Assembly: GCF_039523755.1 (NCBI RefSeq)
Contig: NZ_BAAAFX010000013.1
Span: 62,001-126,000, forward strand
Origin: Tatumella terrea
GTDB taxonomy: Bacteria; Pseudomonadota; Gammaproteobacteria; Enterobacterales; Enterobacteriaceae
Length of the DNA stretch: 64,000 nucleotides
Direction: 5' to 3'
The first letter of the stretch is position 1; the number at the start of each line of letters is the position of its first letter. Below, in pieces: positions 44,970 through 53,231 of the stretch. The notes under the pieces are model-generated. The model saw only the letters and a program-made list of their open reading frames with translations, searched no databases and was not told the DNA's origin. Made by a program: the position numbers and the translations under genes.

Positions 44970-45242
44970 ATGAATAGTGAAAGGAAATCACGCAGCAATA
45001 AAAAGACCGAAATCCTCAAGGCACTGGAAGCATTATGCCTGGAAAACGGCTCGCCTGCCGGTGGCAGCGGTGCGTTGCCGGAGCTTCAGCGCTGGCCTAA
45101 AACACGGCAAATTTCAGACCGCTGTGACACCAGTATTTATGTGACGCGCGCCATCCTGTTACAGCTGGTGGAAGAGGGTAAGGTGCTGAAATCACCAGAG
45201 CTCTATTTTAACTCTCTGCGCTGGTATATCCGTAAGCGGTGA
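44970..45242 (+). CDS. Small winged-helix protein (FaeA/PapI-like?)
   Basis: A basic 90-residue protein with a probable helix-turn-helix and wing: KKTEILKALEALC, ISDRCDTSIYVTRAILLQLVEEGKVLKS, LRWYIRKR. The layout is similar to the small FaeA/PapI-type regulators of fimbrial switches, but the similarity is weak. GGAG lies 5-6 bases before the ATG. It stands alone behind the acyltransferase gene and could regulate a surface structure. Confidence 0.5.
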   Translation: MNSERKSRSNKKTEILKALEALCLENGSPAGGSGALPELQRWPKTRQISDRCDTSIYVTRAILLQLVEEGKVLKSPELYFNSLRWYIRKR

Positions 45243-45276
45243 CGCTGAACGGTATCCGTTAATTACGCTGAAAGCA

Positions 45277-45300
45277 GCAGTCCTGCAGAAGCGGGACTGC
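45277..45300 (+). terminator. Hairpin after the small winged-helix gene
   Basis: GCAGTCC / GGACTGC inverted repeat 35 bases after the stop, without a T tract. Confidence 0.35.
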
Positions 45301-45611
45301 CGACACATCGCGGCACGGCTCAGTAAGCAAGACGGTTATCCCCTGGTCAACAGACGGCGTTTGACGTTCATTAAGAATTCACGGCACGACATGCCGCTGG
45401 CAGAAATAACCATCCGCCGGGCTATCAGCAGACCAGCGGCCACACCGGGAAAAGACAGTAACCCGTCGGTGAAAGCCGGATCTCTGTGGGTTACAAGGGG
45501 GGCAGCGTAGTGAGGGACACAGGCATCAGGACACAAGCCGCCGTCACCAGGCCGGAGGACTAATACCTGGTTGATCATCCGGAGAGCCTGCAGATGGGCG
45601 ATGATTTCCGG

Positions 45612-46096
45612 TCAGCCCAACCGCATCGGGGCAATGGCCAGGAATAAAACGTCCGGGAGGAATAACGGGATAAAGACGATAAAAATGACATAACAGGCGG
45701 TGATTATCTGCCCGAAATGCAGGTCGTCTCCTTTGAAATTCAGCTTACTGGCAATCATTTCGGTGACCCCCCGGGGAAGCGGCCTTCTTCTTTGCTCGCA
45801 GTGCCGATGACTACACTCATTTTACCTCGTGAATCTGTAATGCTGTTATTTGCCAGGATCCCGACGTGATAGAGGCTCGCCTCCGATACTTGTCTCCCCT
45901 GACAGCAATAATGCCGGCGCCTGCTCCAGTATGCCGAGCTTACCAGTTTTTGCTGTAGCCCTCAGGATCATTTACCCCTGATCCGGCCGGTGACGCGGGT
46001 AAGGCCGTTAAGGCCGGTCATTGTGGCAGAGGCTCACCACGACGTTGCCGTAGCGGCGCCGTGCAGGTCAGTCTGTAAATCCGGGGTCTCCTGCAT
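45612..46096 (-). pseudogene. Remnant of a membrane transporter gene
   Basis: Read on the minus strand, the 3' part gives a typical hydrophobic transporter end (IITACYVIFIVFIPLFLP then DVLFLAIAPMRLG and a stop at 45612), preceded by VTEMIASKLNFKGDDLHFG. A frameshift at a G/C run near 45768-45777 separates it from upstream coding-like sequence (NNSITDSRGKMSVVIGTASK). At 46096 an ATG with a near-perfect GGAGG ribosome site opens a 20-codon frame that soon hits a stop; it may be the original start. The family cannot be named with certainty; an MFS-type protein is likely. Confidence 0.5.
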
Positions 46097-46189
46097 ACTT
46101 AAACCTCCATATAAACCGAAGCATTGAGACAGGTAACGATACTATCCCCGCTTGATTTGCTTTCACTGGCACACCGGCACTCCTCTTAG

Positions 46190-46615
46190 GGTGAAAAACG
46201 CAATCTACCTGCCTTCAGCGATCGACCGGCGGAAGAAGAACTGAGTATTTTTCAGCAAAGTTCTATCTCAACACTGAATGAAGGTCATGGCCGGCAGGGG
46301 CGGGTACTGGCCAGTAAATTACTGACTTTGTCGGTTCATCTTACAGATTTTGTGACTCATAAAGGGATAGGTAACATTCAGACAATAAAACGGATCGTCA
46401 GCGACGCTGCCGGTATTCCGTAAAATGATCCCTCGTTGCTGCCCCAGTATGCTCAGCGTCGAAGTACCTTGCATGATGCTGAGATGCGCTGGCAACAGAA
46501 TTCAATTCCCGGGCCGGAGGTTACCGCAATGCAGTCAGCAGCACTGGATGAACCCTTCAGACGTTTTACGCTGGCGGGTTTGAAGACGACGAGAGATCAT
46601 CATCATAGTCAGTGA
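46190..46615 (+). pseudogene. Interrupted gene fragment of unknown family
   Basis: One reading frame stays open for about 140 codons except for a single in-frame TAA at 46421. Its composition looks coding on both sides of the stop (RQGRVLASKLLTLSVHLTDF before; PSLLPQYAQRRSTLHDAEMR after). A CAA-to-TAA change would explain it. It is preceded by a stop at 46187, and no start codon or ribosome site is evident, so it looks like the 3' piece of a larger decayed gene. No family is recognised. Confidence 0.4.
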
Positions 46616-46799
46616 AGCCAGCGGTGGGTAGTGCTGGGCAGAAAGCCGAATACCGCGTTGAGGCCGTCCGATCACTCTCGCGGCTGACTGCGGCAAAGAC
46701 AACACTACCGGTTCTGAATGACAGCTTTCGCTAACCTCTTTGGCATTCTCTGCCCTGTCCTGACTACGTCAGTTCGTCTTCCTCAGATAATCCGCGATA

Positions 46800-46820
46800 A
46801 GCGGTATAGCGGTATAGCGG
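46800..46820. repeat. Short octamer repeat (AGCGGTAT)2.6
   Basis: Two and a half copies of an 8-bp unit resembling the reverse complement of the TATCCCGC repeat at 24693 (GCGGGATA). Confidence 0.6.
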
Positions 46821-47121
46821 GATCAGGGCATACAGGGTGGTAAGAAAAGCGGTAAGGCAGGGCATTAATACAGAACCGTATGCTCTCTGAGCGTGTGGCT
46901 CATCGTTTCCGCGGGATCTGTACCACCTGCAGCCGCAACACTAATTATTTTTCCTGCCAGCAGGGCCGGGTTTTACTGATAACCGACCCCGTCTGGTTCT
47001 TAGTAACTATCTGTCGACCATGATTTCCGGTTTATGCCCGATCTGCGTCTGCTGACCTCAGACGTCTTTCCGGGAATAAGGCCTGAGACGGAGGAGTTTC
47101 CTGTCACTCTGCTGTGAGCCA

Positions 47122-47730
47122 TCAGGGATTGACCAGGCGACCGATAGCGCGGAAAAAACTTTTCTTACTGTGCCCTTTTTTTATTGCCCCTTCCCGATAA
47201 AAATACACTTTCCGCAGATTACACTGCAGGAGTTCGGCGATTTCTTTAGTATTCAGGTTATAAAGATAACCGCGTAACAGCGATACCTGTTCTTTTGTCA
47301 GGTCCAGGCGGCTATGGAATATAACACTATAATTTCTTTTGCATTTTCCCTGTGTGTCCCGGCAAAGAATACGAATGAAAAAGCTGAAGTCGTCCAGGGG
47401 AAGCCGTTTGTCCAGTTCAAAGTCGGCATTTTTAATATACATAAACTGGTGTAACACCGAGAGCAGACAAACCTTACAATGCGGGTTTGTCGACTTTATC
47501 TTTAAAATATCATTTTCGGGATCGATCACTATCGGACAGGTAGTCAGGATATCATAAAAAATGAAATCAAATTCACGTACTGAACGATGATTTAGTAGTT
47601 CTTCTACCGAAGAAAAAGTGTAGACAATAATATTGTCAGAGATGTGCCTGCATATAGAAGATATTGCCATGCAGGTATAGTTACAGGTATCGATAATGGC
47701 AATGGAACGAATGACTTCCTTGTTATTCAT
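47122..47730 (-). CDS. Orphan LuxR-type transcriptional regulator
   Basis: 202 residues. The C-terminal region is a LuxR/FixJ-type helix-turn-helix (LDLTKEQVSLLRGYLYNLNTKEIAELLQCNLRKVYFYREGAIKKG). The N-terminal about 120 residues look like a receiver-like domain without a clear phosphorylation Asp set (SIAIIDTCNYTCMAISSICRHI), as in RcsA, BglJ or CsgD-type regulators. The protein is Cys-rich for a cytoplasmic regulator. The ATG at 47730 follows AT-rich sequence; a start 4 codons earlier is possible. It has no sensor kinase nearby. It may control the adjoining glycan cluster, but this is only inferred from position. Confidence 0.75.
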   Translation of the reverse strand: MNNKEVIRSIAIIDTCNYTCMAISSICRHISDNIIVYTFSSVEELLNHRSVREFDFIFYDILTTCPIVIDPENDILKIKSTNPHCKVCLLSVLHQFMYIKNADFELDKRLPLDDFSFFIRILCRDTQGKCKRNYSVIFHSRLDLTKEQVSLLRGYLYNLNTKEIAELLQCNLRKVYFYREGAIKKGHSKKSFFRAIGRLVNP

Positions 47731-48319
47731 ATAACACCACATTTATATTATTAGGTTGATTTACAAGGTGATTTTCTTCTGCCTGATTTTCCGAAGTCAG
47801 TGCAAAGCGTAATAAGCGTGCCGGAGTATTATGTGTTGGCTGATTTTCATCCGTCGCCTGAAGATTTTAAACACTGATATGATTAAAATATCGCCGGATT
47901 ATGTCAGCTATTTGTCCTCTGTTCTATAGAGTTAGCCCAAATTATTTAAAAATAAGAATATTTCAGTTAGTCCTATTCGGCGGGGAGCGATATTTAATAG
48001 TGTCAGTTTGCCGATAAAAGGCGAAGAATAAATTATTTGGGGTACCCGCATCCGGTCATGGCCTTTATAACAGGGCGTTTCTGGCAACATAATTGCCAGC
48101 CATAGTATAAGTCAGAGGTCTGTCTTTTTCTTTACCGCGATATTTTACTCTGCATCTCAGCACGTAACAGAGATCGGTATCTAAGAACATTTGAGATAAA
48201 ATCTCTGACAAGGATCACATATATTCCCAAAGCTTAGGGGGAACAGTCAGAAAGACGTTTATTCCCCGGACTGTTGCGCGTACAGTTACGCGTAACAGTT
48301 GGTCATACGGGGTCGGAAA
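47731..48319. other. Divergent, AT-rich region between the LuxR-type gene and idnO
   Basis: About 590 bp with low GC near the regulator gene and, at the right end, two IdnR/GntR-type operators (48273-48296). A further half-site CACGTAACAG lies at about 48161-48170. No gene is supported. Confidence 0.5.
48273..48296. promoter_or_regulatory. Tandem IdnR/GntR operators upstream of idnO
   Basis: GTTACGCGTAAC (48285-48296) is a perfect 12-bp palindrome identical to the core of gluconate/idonate operators in E. coli. GTTGCGCGTACA (48273-48284), immediately before it, matches 9 of 12 positions. The idnR gene for the likely ligand-responsive repressor/activator follows idnO. Confidence 0.75.
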
Positions 48320-49084
48320 ATGAGTAACTTATTTAATCTGAGCGGCAAGCGAGCCTTAATCACCGGATCTACCCAGGGGCTGGGATTACTGATGGCTTAC
48401 GGACTGGGTGAGCATGGTGCCGAAGTCATTATCAACGGGCGCAGCCGGGAGCGTTGCGAACAAGCTGTGGTGCAATTACAGCAGGCAGGAATAACGGCAT
48501 ATGCCTGCGCGTTTGATGTCACCGATCCGCAAGCCGTTACGCAAGCGATTGAACAGATCGAAACGGATATCGGTTCGCTGGATATTCTGATTAACAATGC
48601 CGGTATTCAGTTCCGTAAACCTTTCACCGATTTCCCGGTGGAGCAATGGGATAACATTATGAATGTTAACCAGAAATCGGTGTTTCTGGTGTCTCAGCAG
48701 GTTGCCAGGAAGATGATTGAGCGTAAGCGCGGAAAAATCATTAATATCTGTTCTATGCAAAGCGAATTAGGTCGCGACAATATTACCCCTTATGCTGCAT
48801 CCAAAGGGGCCGTAAAAATGCTGACCAAAGGCATGTGTGTGGAACTTGCGCGGTATAATATTCAGGTTAACGGTATTGCACCGGGTTATTTTGATTCAGA
48901 AATGACATCGGCTCTGGTCAATGACAAACAATTTACCGACTGGCTGTGTCACCGGACACCCGCCGCCCGCTGGGGTAAACCTGAAGAACTGAAAGGGGCT
49001 GCTGTATTCCTGTCAGCGCCGGCATCTGATTTTGTGAATGGCCATATTCTGTTTGTTGATGGCGGCATGTTAGCGTCAGTTTAA
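48320..49084 (+). CDS. idnO: 5-keto-D-gluconate 5-reductase (gluconate 5-dehydrogenase)
   Basis: A short-chain dehydrogenase of 254 residues, the E. coli IdnO length. The NADP(H) motif is TGSTQGLG, with NNAGIQ, and catalytic Ser/Tyr/Lys in ICSMQSELGRDNITPYAASKGAVK; ARYNIQVNGIAPGYF and HILFVDGGM match IdnO closely. It interconverts 5-ketogluconate and gluconate in the cytoplasm. ATG at 48320 was chosen for its match to E. coli (MNDLFSLAGK-like start); the frame opens 7 codons earlier. The other idn genes (idnK, idnD, idnT) are absent here. Confidence 0.92.
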   Translation: MSNLFNLSGKRALITGSTQGLGLLMAYGLGEHGAEVIINGRSRERCEQAVVQLQQAGITAYACAFDVTDPQAVTQAIEQIETDIGSLDILINNAGIQFRKPFTDFPVEQWDNIMNVNQKSVFLVSQQVARKMIERKRGKIINICSMQSELGRDNITPYAASKGAVKMLTKGMCVELARYNIQVNGIAPGYFDSEMTSALVNDKQFTDWLCHRTPAARWGKPEELKGAAVFLSAPASDFVNGHILFVDGGMLASV

Positions 49085-49283
49085 TCCGCACGGGCGGGGA
49101 ATGATATCACCGCCCGTCACCGGTATCCCGTATCTGCCTTTATCACTTACCGGGGACGTTGCTACGCGCAGCGTCTCCGCCTGATGCTGATCGGTGGTCA
49201 GCGTCATATCCGGCAGGGTTATCCTGGCAGTCTCTGCATTTCACAGGCAGACTATCCGCGAAAAAATACTTACAGGAAATGTG

Positions 49284-50282
49284 ATGAAACGAAACCGTAT
49301 GTCCCTGCAGGATATCGCGACCCTGGCAGGCCTGACAAAAATGACGGTAAGTCGCTATATGCGAGATCCGTCTAAGGTTTCTGAGCGTAGCAGAGGTGCG
49401 ATTGATGAAGTCATGCGCCAGCATAACTACATCCCCAACCGGTTGCCGGAAATACTGTCGGGGGCGGGGAGCCGGACGCTGGGAGTCATCATTCCGTCTT
49501 TCCGGAATCAGATATTCTCAGATGTGCTGGAAGGTATTCAGCAGGTTGCAGAAAAGCATGGTTATCAGACCATTATCGCCAGTGATAACTATGATCCGCA
49601 GGTCGGACAGGAAAAAATAATCACTCTTCTCTCCTATCATATTGATGGTCTGCTGCTGACCGGGACACAGCATACTCAGATGGCCAGAGATTACCTGAAA
49701 ACCTCCGGCATTCCTGTGGCAGAGTTGATGGAAATAACCGCCGAACCGCTGGATATCCAGGTCGGATTTGATAACCGGCAGGCGGCGTTTGATATGACGA
49801 CGGAATTTATCCGGCGGGGTAAACAACAGATGGTCTTCATCGGTGCGATGGACGACCCGCGGGATGCCAGTCGCTATCAGGGGATGACACAGGCATTACA
49901 GCGATCCGGATTATCAGGACAGCATTATCTCCCCGGAGCTATCTCTTCCATGGCCTTAGGTCGCCGGTTATTTCAGCAAATCATTACACAGCATCCGCAA
50001 ACCGATGCCATATTTTGTACCAATGATGATCTGGCGATGGGCGTGTTACTGGAGTGTCAGGCCCGTCAGATCCGGGTCCCGGAAGATATCGCGATTGCCG
50101 GTTTCCACGGACTGGATATCGGTTCAGCCAATCAGCAGAAACTGGCCAGTGTGATCACGCCAAGGCTGGAAATGGGCCAGGTCGCCACCGGACTGCTGAT
50201 TGCGCAACTGGAAGAGCGCCGCAAAGCCGGTACTGAAACCGTGGATCTCGGATACCGCCTGTTCACCGGGGATACTCTGTGA
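49284..50282 (+). CDS. idnR: LacI-family regulator of idonate/ketogluconate metabolism
   Basis: 332 residues, same as E. coli IdnR. The LacI-type DNA-binding head MSLQDIATLAGLTKMTVSRYMRDP is followed by the hinge and a periplasmic-binding-protein-like sugar domain (LGVIIPSFRNQIFSDVLEGI, ELMEI, VGFDNRQAAFDM, FCTNDDLAMG, AGFHGLDIG). It should sense 5-ketogluconate, idonate or gluconate-6-phosphate-type ligands. The ATG at 49284 gives the E. coli-like N-terminus and follows CAGGAAA; the frame opens 30 codons upstream. Likely targets are the operators before idnO. Confidence 0.88.
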   Translation: MKRNRMSLQDIATLAGLTKMTVSRYMRDPSKVSERSRGAIDEVMRQHNYIPNRLPEILSGAGSRTLGVIIPSFRNQIFSDVLEGIQQVAEKHGYQTIIASDNYDPQVGQEKIITLLSYHIDGLLLTGTQHTQMARDYLKTSGIPVAELMEITAEPLDIQVGFDNRQAAFDMTTEFIRRGKQQMVFIGAMDDPRDASRYQGMTQALQRSGLSGQHYLPGAISSMALGRRLFQQIITQHPQTDAIFCTNDDLAMGVLLECQARQIRVPEDIAIAGFHGLDIGSANQQKLASVITPRLEMGQVATGLLIAQLEERRKAGTETVDLGYRLFTGDTL

Positions 50283-50285
50283 AAA

Positions 50286-50313
50286 CAGCGACAGGCGCGA
50301 ACGCCTGCCGCTG
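50286..50313 (-). terminator. Terminator of narKGHJI
   Basis: A 12-bp stem with one mismatch (CAGCGACAGGCG / CGCCTGCCGCTG) with CGAA loop; on the minus strand it is followed by TTTTC. It separates convergent idnR and narI. Confidence 0.75.
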
Positions 50314-50332
50314 CTGAGTGTCATGCTTCTGA

Positions 50333-51013
50333 CTAGTGCCGCGAACGAACCAGCTGGTAGCGGCGGGTCAGATATTCCACCGGCGCGCTCCAGATATGCA
50401 CCAGCCGGGTAAAAGGAAATAATAAAAACAGCGTCATTCCCAGCACCAGGTGTACCCGATAGATCATGTCCACCCCGTCCAGAAAAGAGGCTGCATTACC
50501 CCGGAAAAAGACGATAGATTGCGCCCAGCCAACCAGCTTCATCATCTCCTCACCGTCCATATGGCGGCTGGAAAACAGAATAGTGGTTAATCCGAGGCAC
50601 GCCTGGATCACCAGTAAACTGAGGATCAGAATATCGGCGTGGGTGGAGGTTGCCCGGATTCTGGGATTATACAGCCGGCGTTTCAGCAGCAGTGCCCCGC
50701 CGATCACCGTCATCATGCCGCAAATTCCCCCGGCCGCCATGGCTATCTTTTGTTTCGCGGCAATCGACAGGAAGGGCTCATAGACCCAGTGCGGGGTCAG
50801 TAACCCAAACAGATGCCCGAAGAAAATCCCGAGAATACCGATATGAAACAGGTTGGAGGCCAGAGTCATGCCTTTTTTATCCAGCATCTGGCTGGAAGCT
50901 GCCCGCCAGCTATACTGGCCATAATCGTAACGCAGCCAGCTGCCTGCCAGAAACACCGTTCCACACAGGTAGGGGTAAAGATCGAACAGAAAGGTATTCA
51001 GCCAGCTCATCAT
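50333..51013 (-). CDS. narI: Respiratory nitrate reductase gamma subunit (cytochrome b)
   Basis: 226 residues (E. coli 225) with five membrane helices. Heme-ligand histidines lie in LFHIGILGIFFGHLFG and in RVHLVLGMTLFLLFPFTRLVHIW. NarI takes electrons from quinol at the periplasmic side and passes them through two b hemes to NarH. Its start overlaps the narJ stop by 4 bases. Last gene of the nar operon. Confidence 0.95.
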   Translation of the reverse strand: MMSWLNTFLFDLYPYLCGTVFLAGSWLRYDYGQYSWRAASSQMLDKKGMTLASNLFHIGILGIFFGHLFGLLTPHWVYEPFLSIAAKQKIAMAAGGICGMMTVIGGALLLKRRLYNPRIRATSTHADILILSLLVIQACLGLTTILFSSRHMDGEEMMKLVGWAQSIVFFRGNAASFLDGVDMIYRVHLVLGMTLFLLFPFTRLVHIWSAPVEYLTRRYQLVRSRH

Positions 51014-51702
51014 TTGACACCTCCGGCCGATAAGTCCAGATATTGTGGGGTGACCTGCTCACGAAAGCGCTGGCGATACTGCTGGTTAGCCGCATTATTA
51101 CATGCCGTATCGTCGATAAATTTCACCTGTTCTTCCTCCCAGAGAGCATCCATTGCCTGCGGAGTATCATCGCGGGATTCTCCGGCAATTTTCTCAAGCA
51201 CCGTGTGGCTACGTAGCGGGCTGTCAGCCAGGTGTAACAGCTGGTCAAACAGCACATGATAACCACTATCACGTTGTGTCAGACGTCCGCCGAGCAGAGC
51301 CAGTATTTCAGCGATATCCCGTAATCCCTGACGGCCATCCTCTTCCGGGCAGAGCGACAGATATTCCAGATATACCGGCAGATAATCGGGGAGCTCACGG
51401 CAATCCGGCTGTAATCCGGCTGCCTGGTACTGCGCCATTAAATCAACCATCGCCTGTCCGCGATCACGCGATTCAGCATGGACATGTTCAAACAGCAGCA
51501 GTGAGGTGGCGCGTCCCCGGTCAAAGGTTTCACACCATTCCTGCTGGCGATCCAGTAACGGGGCCTGCAGATAACATTGCGAAAATTCGAGTAACTCCGG
51601 CGATTCACTGGCGATAACGGCTAATATTTCCTCCGAAGCCTCCCACAGTTCCTGAGAAGGGTATTCCAGCATGACAGCAATCAGTTTTAATGGCAGCATC
51701 AC
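51010..51702 (-). CDS. narJ: Nitrate reductase assembly chaperone
   Basis: 230 residues (E. coli 236), TorD-like helical chaperone family. LKLIAVMLEYPSQELWEA, LLLFEHVHAESRDRGQAMVDL and LPDYLPVYLEYLSL are typical. It binds the NarG signal-like N-terminus and allows molybdenum cofactor insertion and membrane docking; it is not part of the final enzyme. It overlaps narH and narI by 4 bases each. Confidence 0.95.
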   Translation of the reverse strand: MMLPLKLIAVMLEYPSQELWEASEEILAVIASESPELLEFSQCYLQAPLLDRQQEWCETFDRGRATSLLLFEHVHAESRDRGQAMVDLMAQYQAAGLQPDCRELPDYLPVYLEYLSLCPEEDGRQGLRDIAEILALLGGRLTQRDSGYHVLFDQLLHLADSPLRSHTVLEKIAGESRDDTPQAMDALWEEEQVKFIDDTACNNAANQQYRQRFREQVTPQYLDLSAGGVK

Positions 51703-53231
51703 TGATCTCCTGTTTTTTCCGACACGTTGATGGCATCGATCCGGCGGCTGTTAAACAAATTAAAACGGCTATCACTCCCGTGGCAGCCATCACCAAAGGT
51801 AAATCCGCAGCCGCTTTTTTCCGGGAATGCGTGTCCTGCCATTTCACGGTGACCGGAAGGCACGACAAAACGGTCTTCATAGTTGGCAATGGCCAGATAG
51901 CGGTACATCTCTTCAGCCTGAGCCACCGTCAGCCCCGTCTGCTCCAGTGCGCGGGTATCGGTTTTGCCTTCCACCGTCTGAGCGCGTTTATAATGGCGCA
52001 TCGCCATCATGCGCTTTAATGCTGAAAGCACCGGGGCGGTATCCCCGGCGGTCAGCATATTGGCCAGGTACTGCACCGGGATCCGTAGTTCTTCTACCGC
52101 CGGTAATACGCCATCGCTGGCTAAAGCTCCGGATTCAGCGACCGACTGAACAGGGGAGAGCGGGGGGACATACCAGACCATCGGCAGGGTACGGTATTCG
52201 GGATGCAACGGCAGAGCCAGTTTCCAGTCCATTGCCAGTTTCCATACCGGCGAATTTTTTGCGGCTTCCAGCACATTCTGCGGGATCCCCTGTTTCTGTG
52301 CTTCACGGATCACCTGCGGATCATGCGGATCGAGGAAAATACCGGACTGGCGCTGATAAAGATCCTGTTCATTTTCCGTGGCAGCGGCTTCAGAGATCTT
52401 ATCGGCGTCATAGAGCAGCACGCCCAGATAACGGATCCTGCCGACACAGGTTTCTGAACAGACGGTAGGCATACCGGCTTCGATACGCGGATAGCAGAAA
52501 ATACATTTTTCAGACTTCCCGCTTTTCCAGTTGAAGTAGATCTTTTTATAAGGGCAGCCACTGATACATAAGCGCCAGCCGCGGCAGCGATCCTGGTCAA
52601 TCAGGACGATACCGTCTTCTTCACGCTTATAAATCGCGCCACTCGGGCAGGTCGAGACACAGGATGGGTTCAGACAGTGCTCACATAAGCGCGGCATGTA
52701 CATCATGAACGTATGCTCAAACTCGCCATAGATCTGCTTTTCTATGTGCGCAAAGTTCTGGTCGGCAGAGCGCGTTGCAAATTCTCCGCCGAGAATCTCT
52801 TCCCAGTTCGGGCCTGAGGTGATCTTATCCATCCGCTGACCGGTGATCAGTGAGCGCGGACGAGCCGTCGGCTGATGTTTACCTTGTGGCGCATTGTGCA
52901 GATGCTGGTAATCGAAGGTAAAAGGTTCGTAATAGTCATCGATCCCCGGCACCAGCGGATTGGCGAAAATTTTACTTAATACCCCGACTTTGCTACCCAG
53001 GCGGGGCTCCAGCCTGCCGTTGATTTTACGGATCCAGCCGCCGCGCCATTTTTCCTGATCCTCCCATGCGGTCGGATAACCGGTGCCGGGTTTGCTCTCC
53101 ACGTTATTGAACCAGGCGTATTCCATACCTTCACGACTGGTCCAGACATTTTTACAGGTCACGGAACAGGTATGACAGCCGATACATTTATCAAGGTTCA
53201 GGACCATGCCTACCTGGGAACGTATTTTCAT
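51699..53231 (-). CDS. narH: Respiratory nitrate reductase beta subunit (Fe-S)
   Basis: 510 residues (E. coli 512). The four cluster motifs are visible: CIGCHTCSVTCKNVW, CEHCLNPSCVSTCPSGAIY, CRGWRLCISGCPYKK (the Trp in place of Cys gives the [3Fe-4S] centre), and CIFCYPRIEAGMPTVCSETC. It carries electrons from NarI to NarG at the cytoplasmic face of the membrane. It overlaps narG by 4 bases and narJ by 4. Confidence 0.97.
   Translation of the reverse strand: MKIRSQVGMVLNLDKCIGCHTCSVTCKNVWTSREGMEYAWFNNVESKPGTGYPTAWEDQEKWRGGWIRKINGRLEPRLGSKVGVLSKIFANPLVPGIDDYYEPFTFDYQHLHNAPQGKHQPTARPRSLITGQRMDKITSGPNWEEILGGEFATRSADQNFAHIEKQIYGEFEHTFMMYMPRLCEHCLNPSCVSTCPSGAIYKREEDGIVLIDQDRCRGWRLCISGCPYKKIYFNWKSGKSEKCIFCYPRIEAGMPTVCSETCVGRIRYLGVLLYDADKISEAAATENEQDLYQRQSGIFLDPHDPQVIREAQKQGIPQNVLEAAKNSPVWKLAMDWKLALPLHPEYRTLPMVWYVPPLSPVQSVAESGALASDGVLPAVEELRIPVQYLANMLTAGDTAPVLSALKRMMAMRHYKRAQTVEGKTDTRALEQTGLTVAQAEEMYRYLAIANYEDRFVVPSGHREMAGHAFPEKSGCGFTFGDGCHGSDSRFNLFNSRRIDAINVSEKTGDQ

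Larger units (their letters stand above)
45243..47121. other. Decayed region of about 1.9 kb
   Basis: No intact gene is seen. It contains a transporter remnant (minus strand, 45612-46096), an interrupted open frame (46190-46615), and a short octamer repeat (AGCGGTAT, about 2.6 copies, 46800-46820). An 80-codon minus-strand frame at 45336-45578 is unrecognised. Confidence 0.6.
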
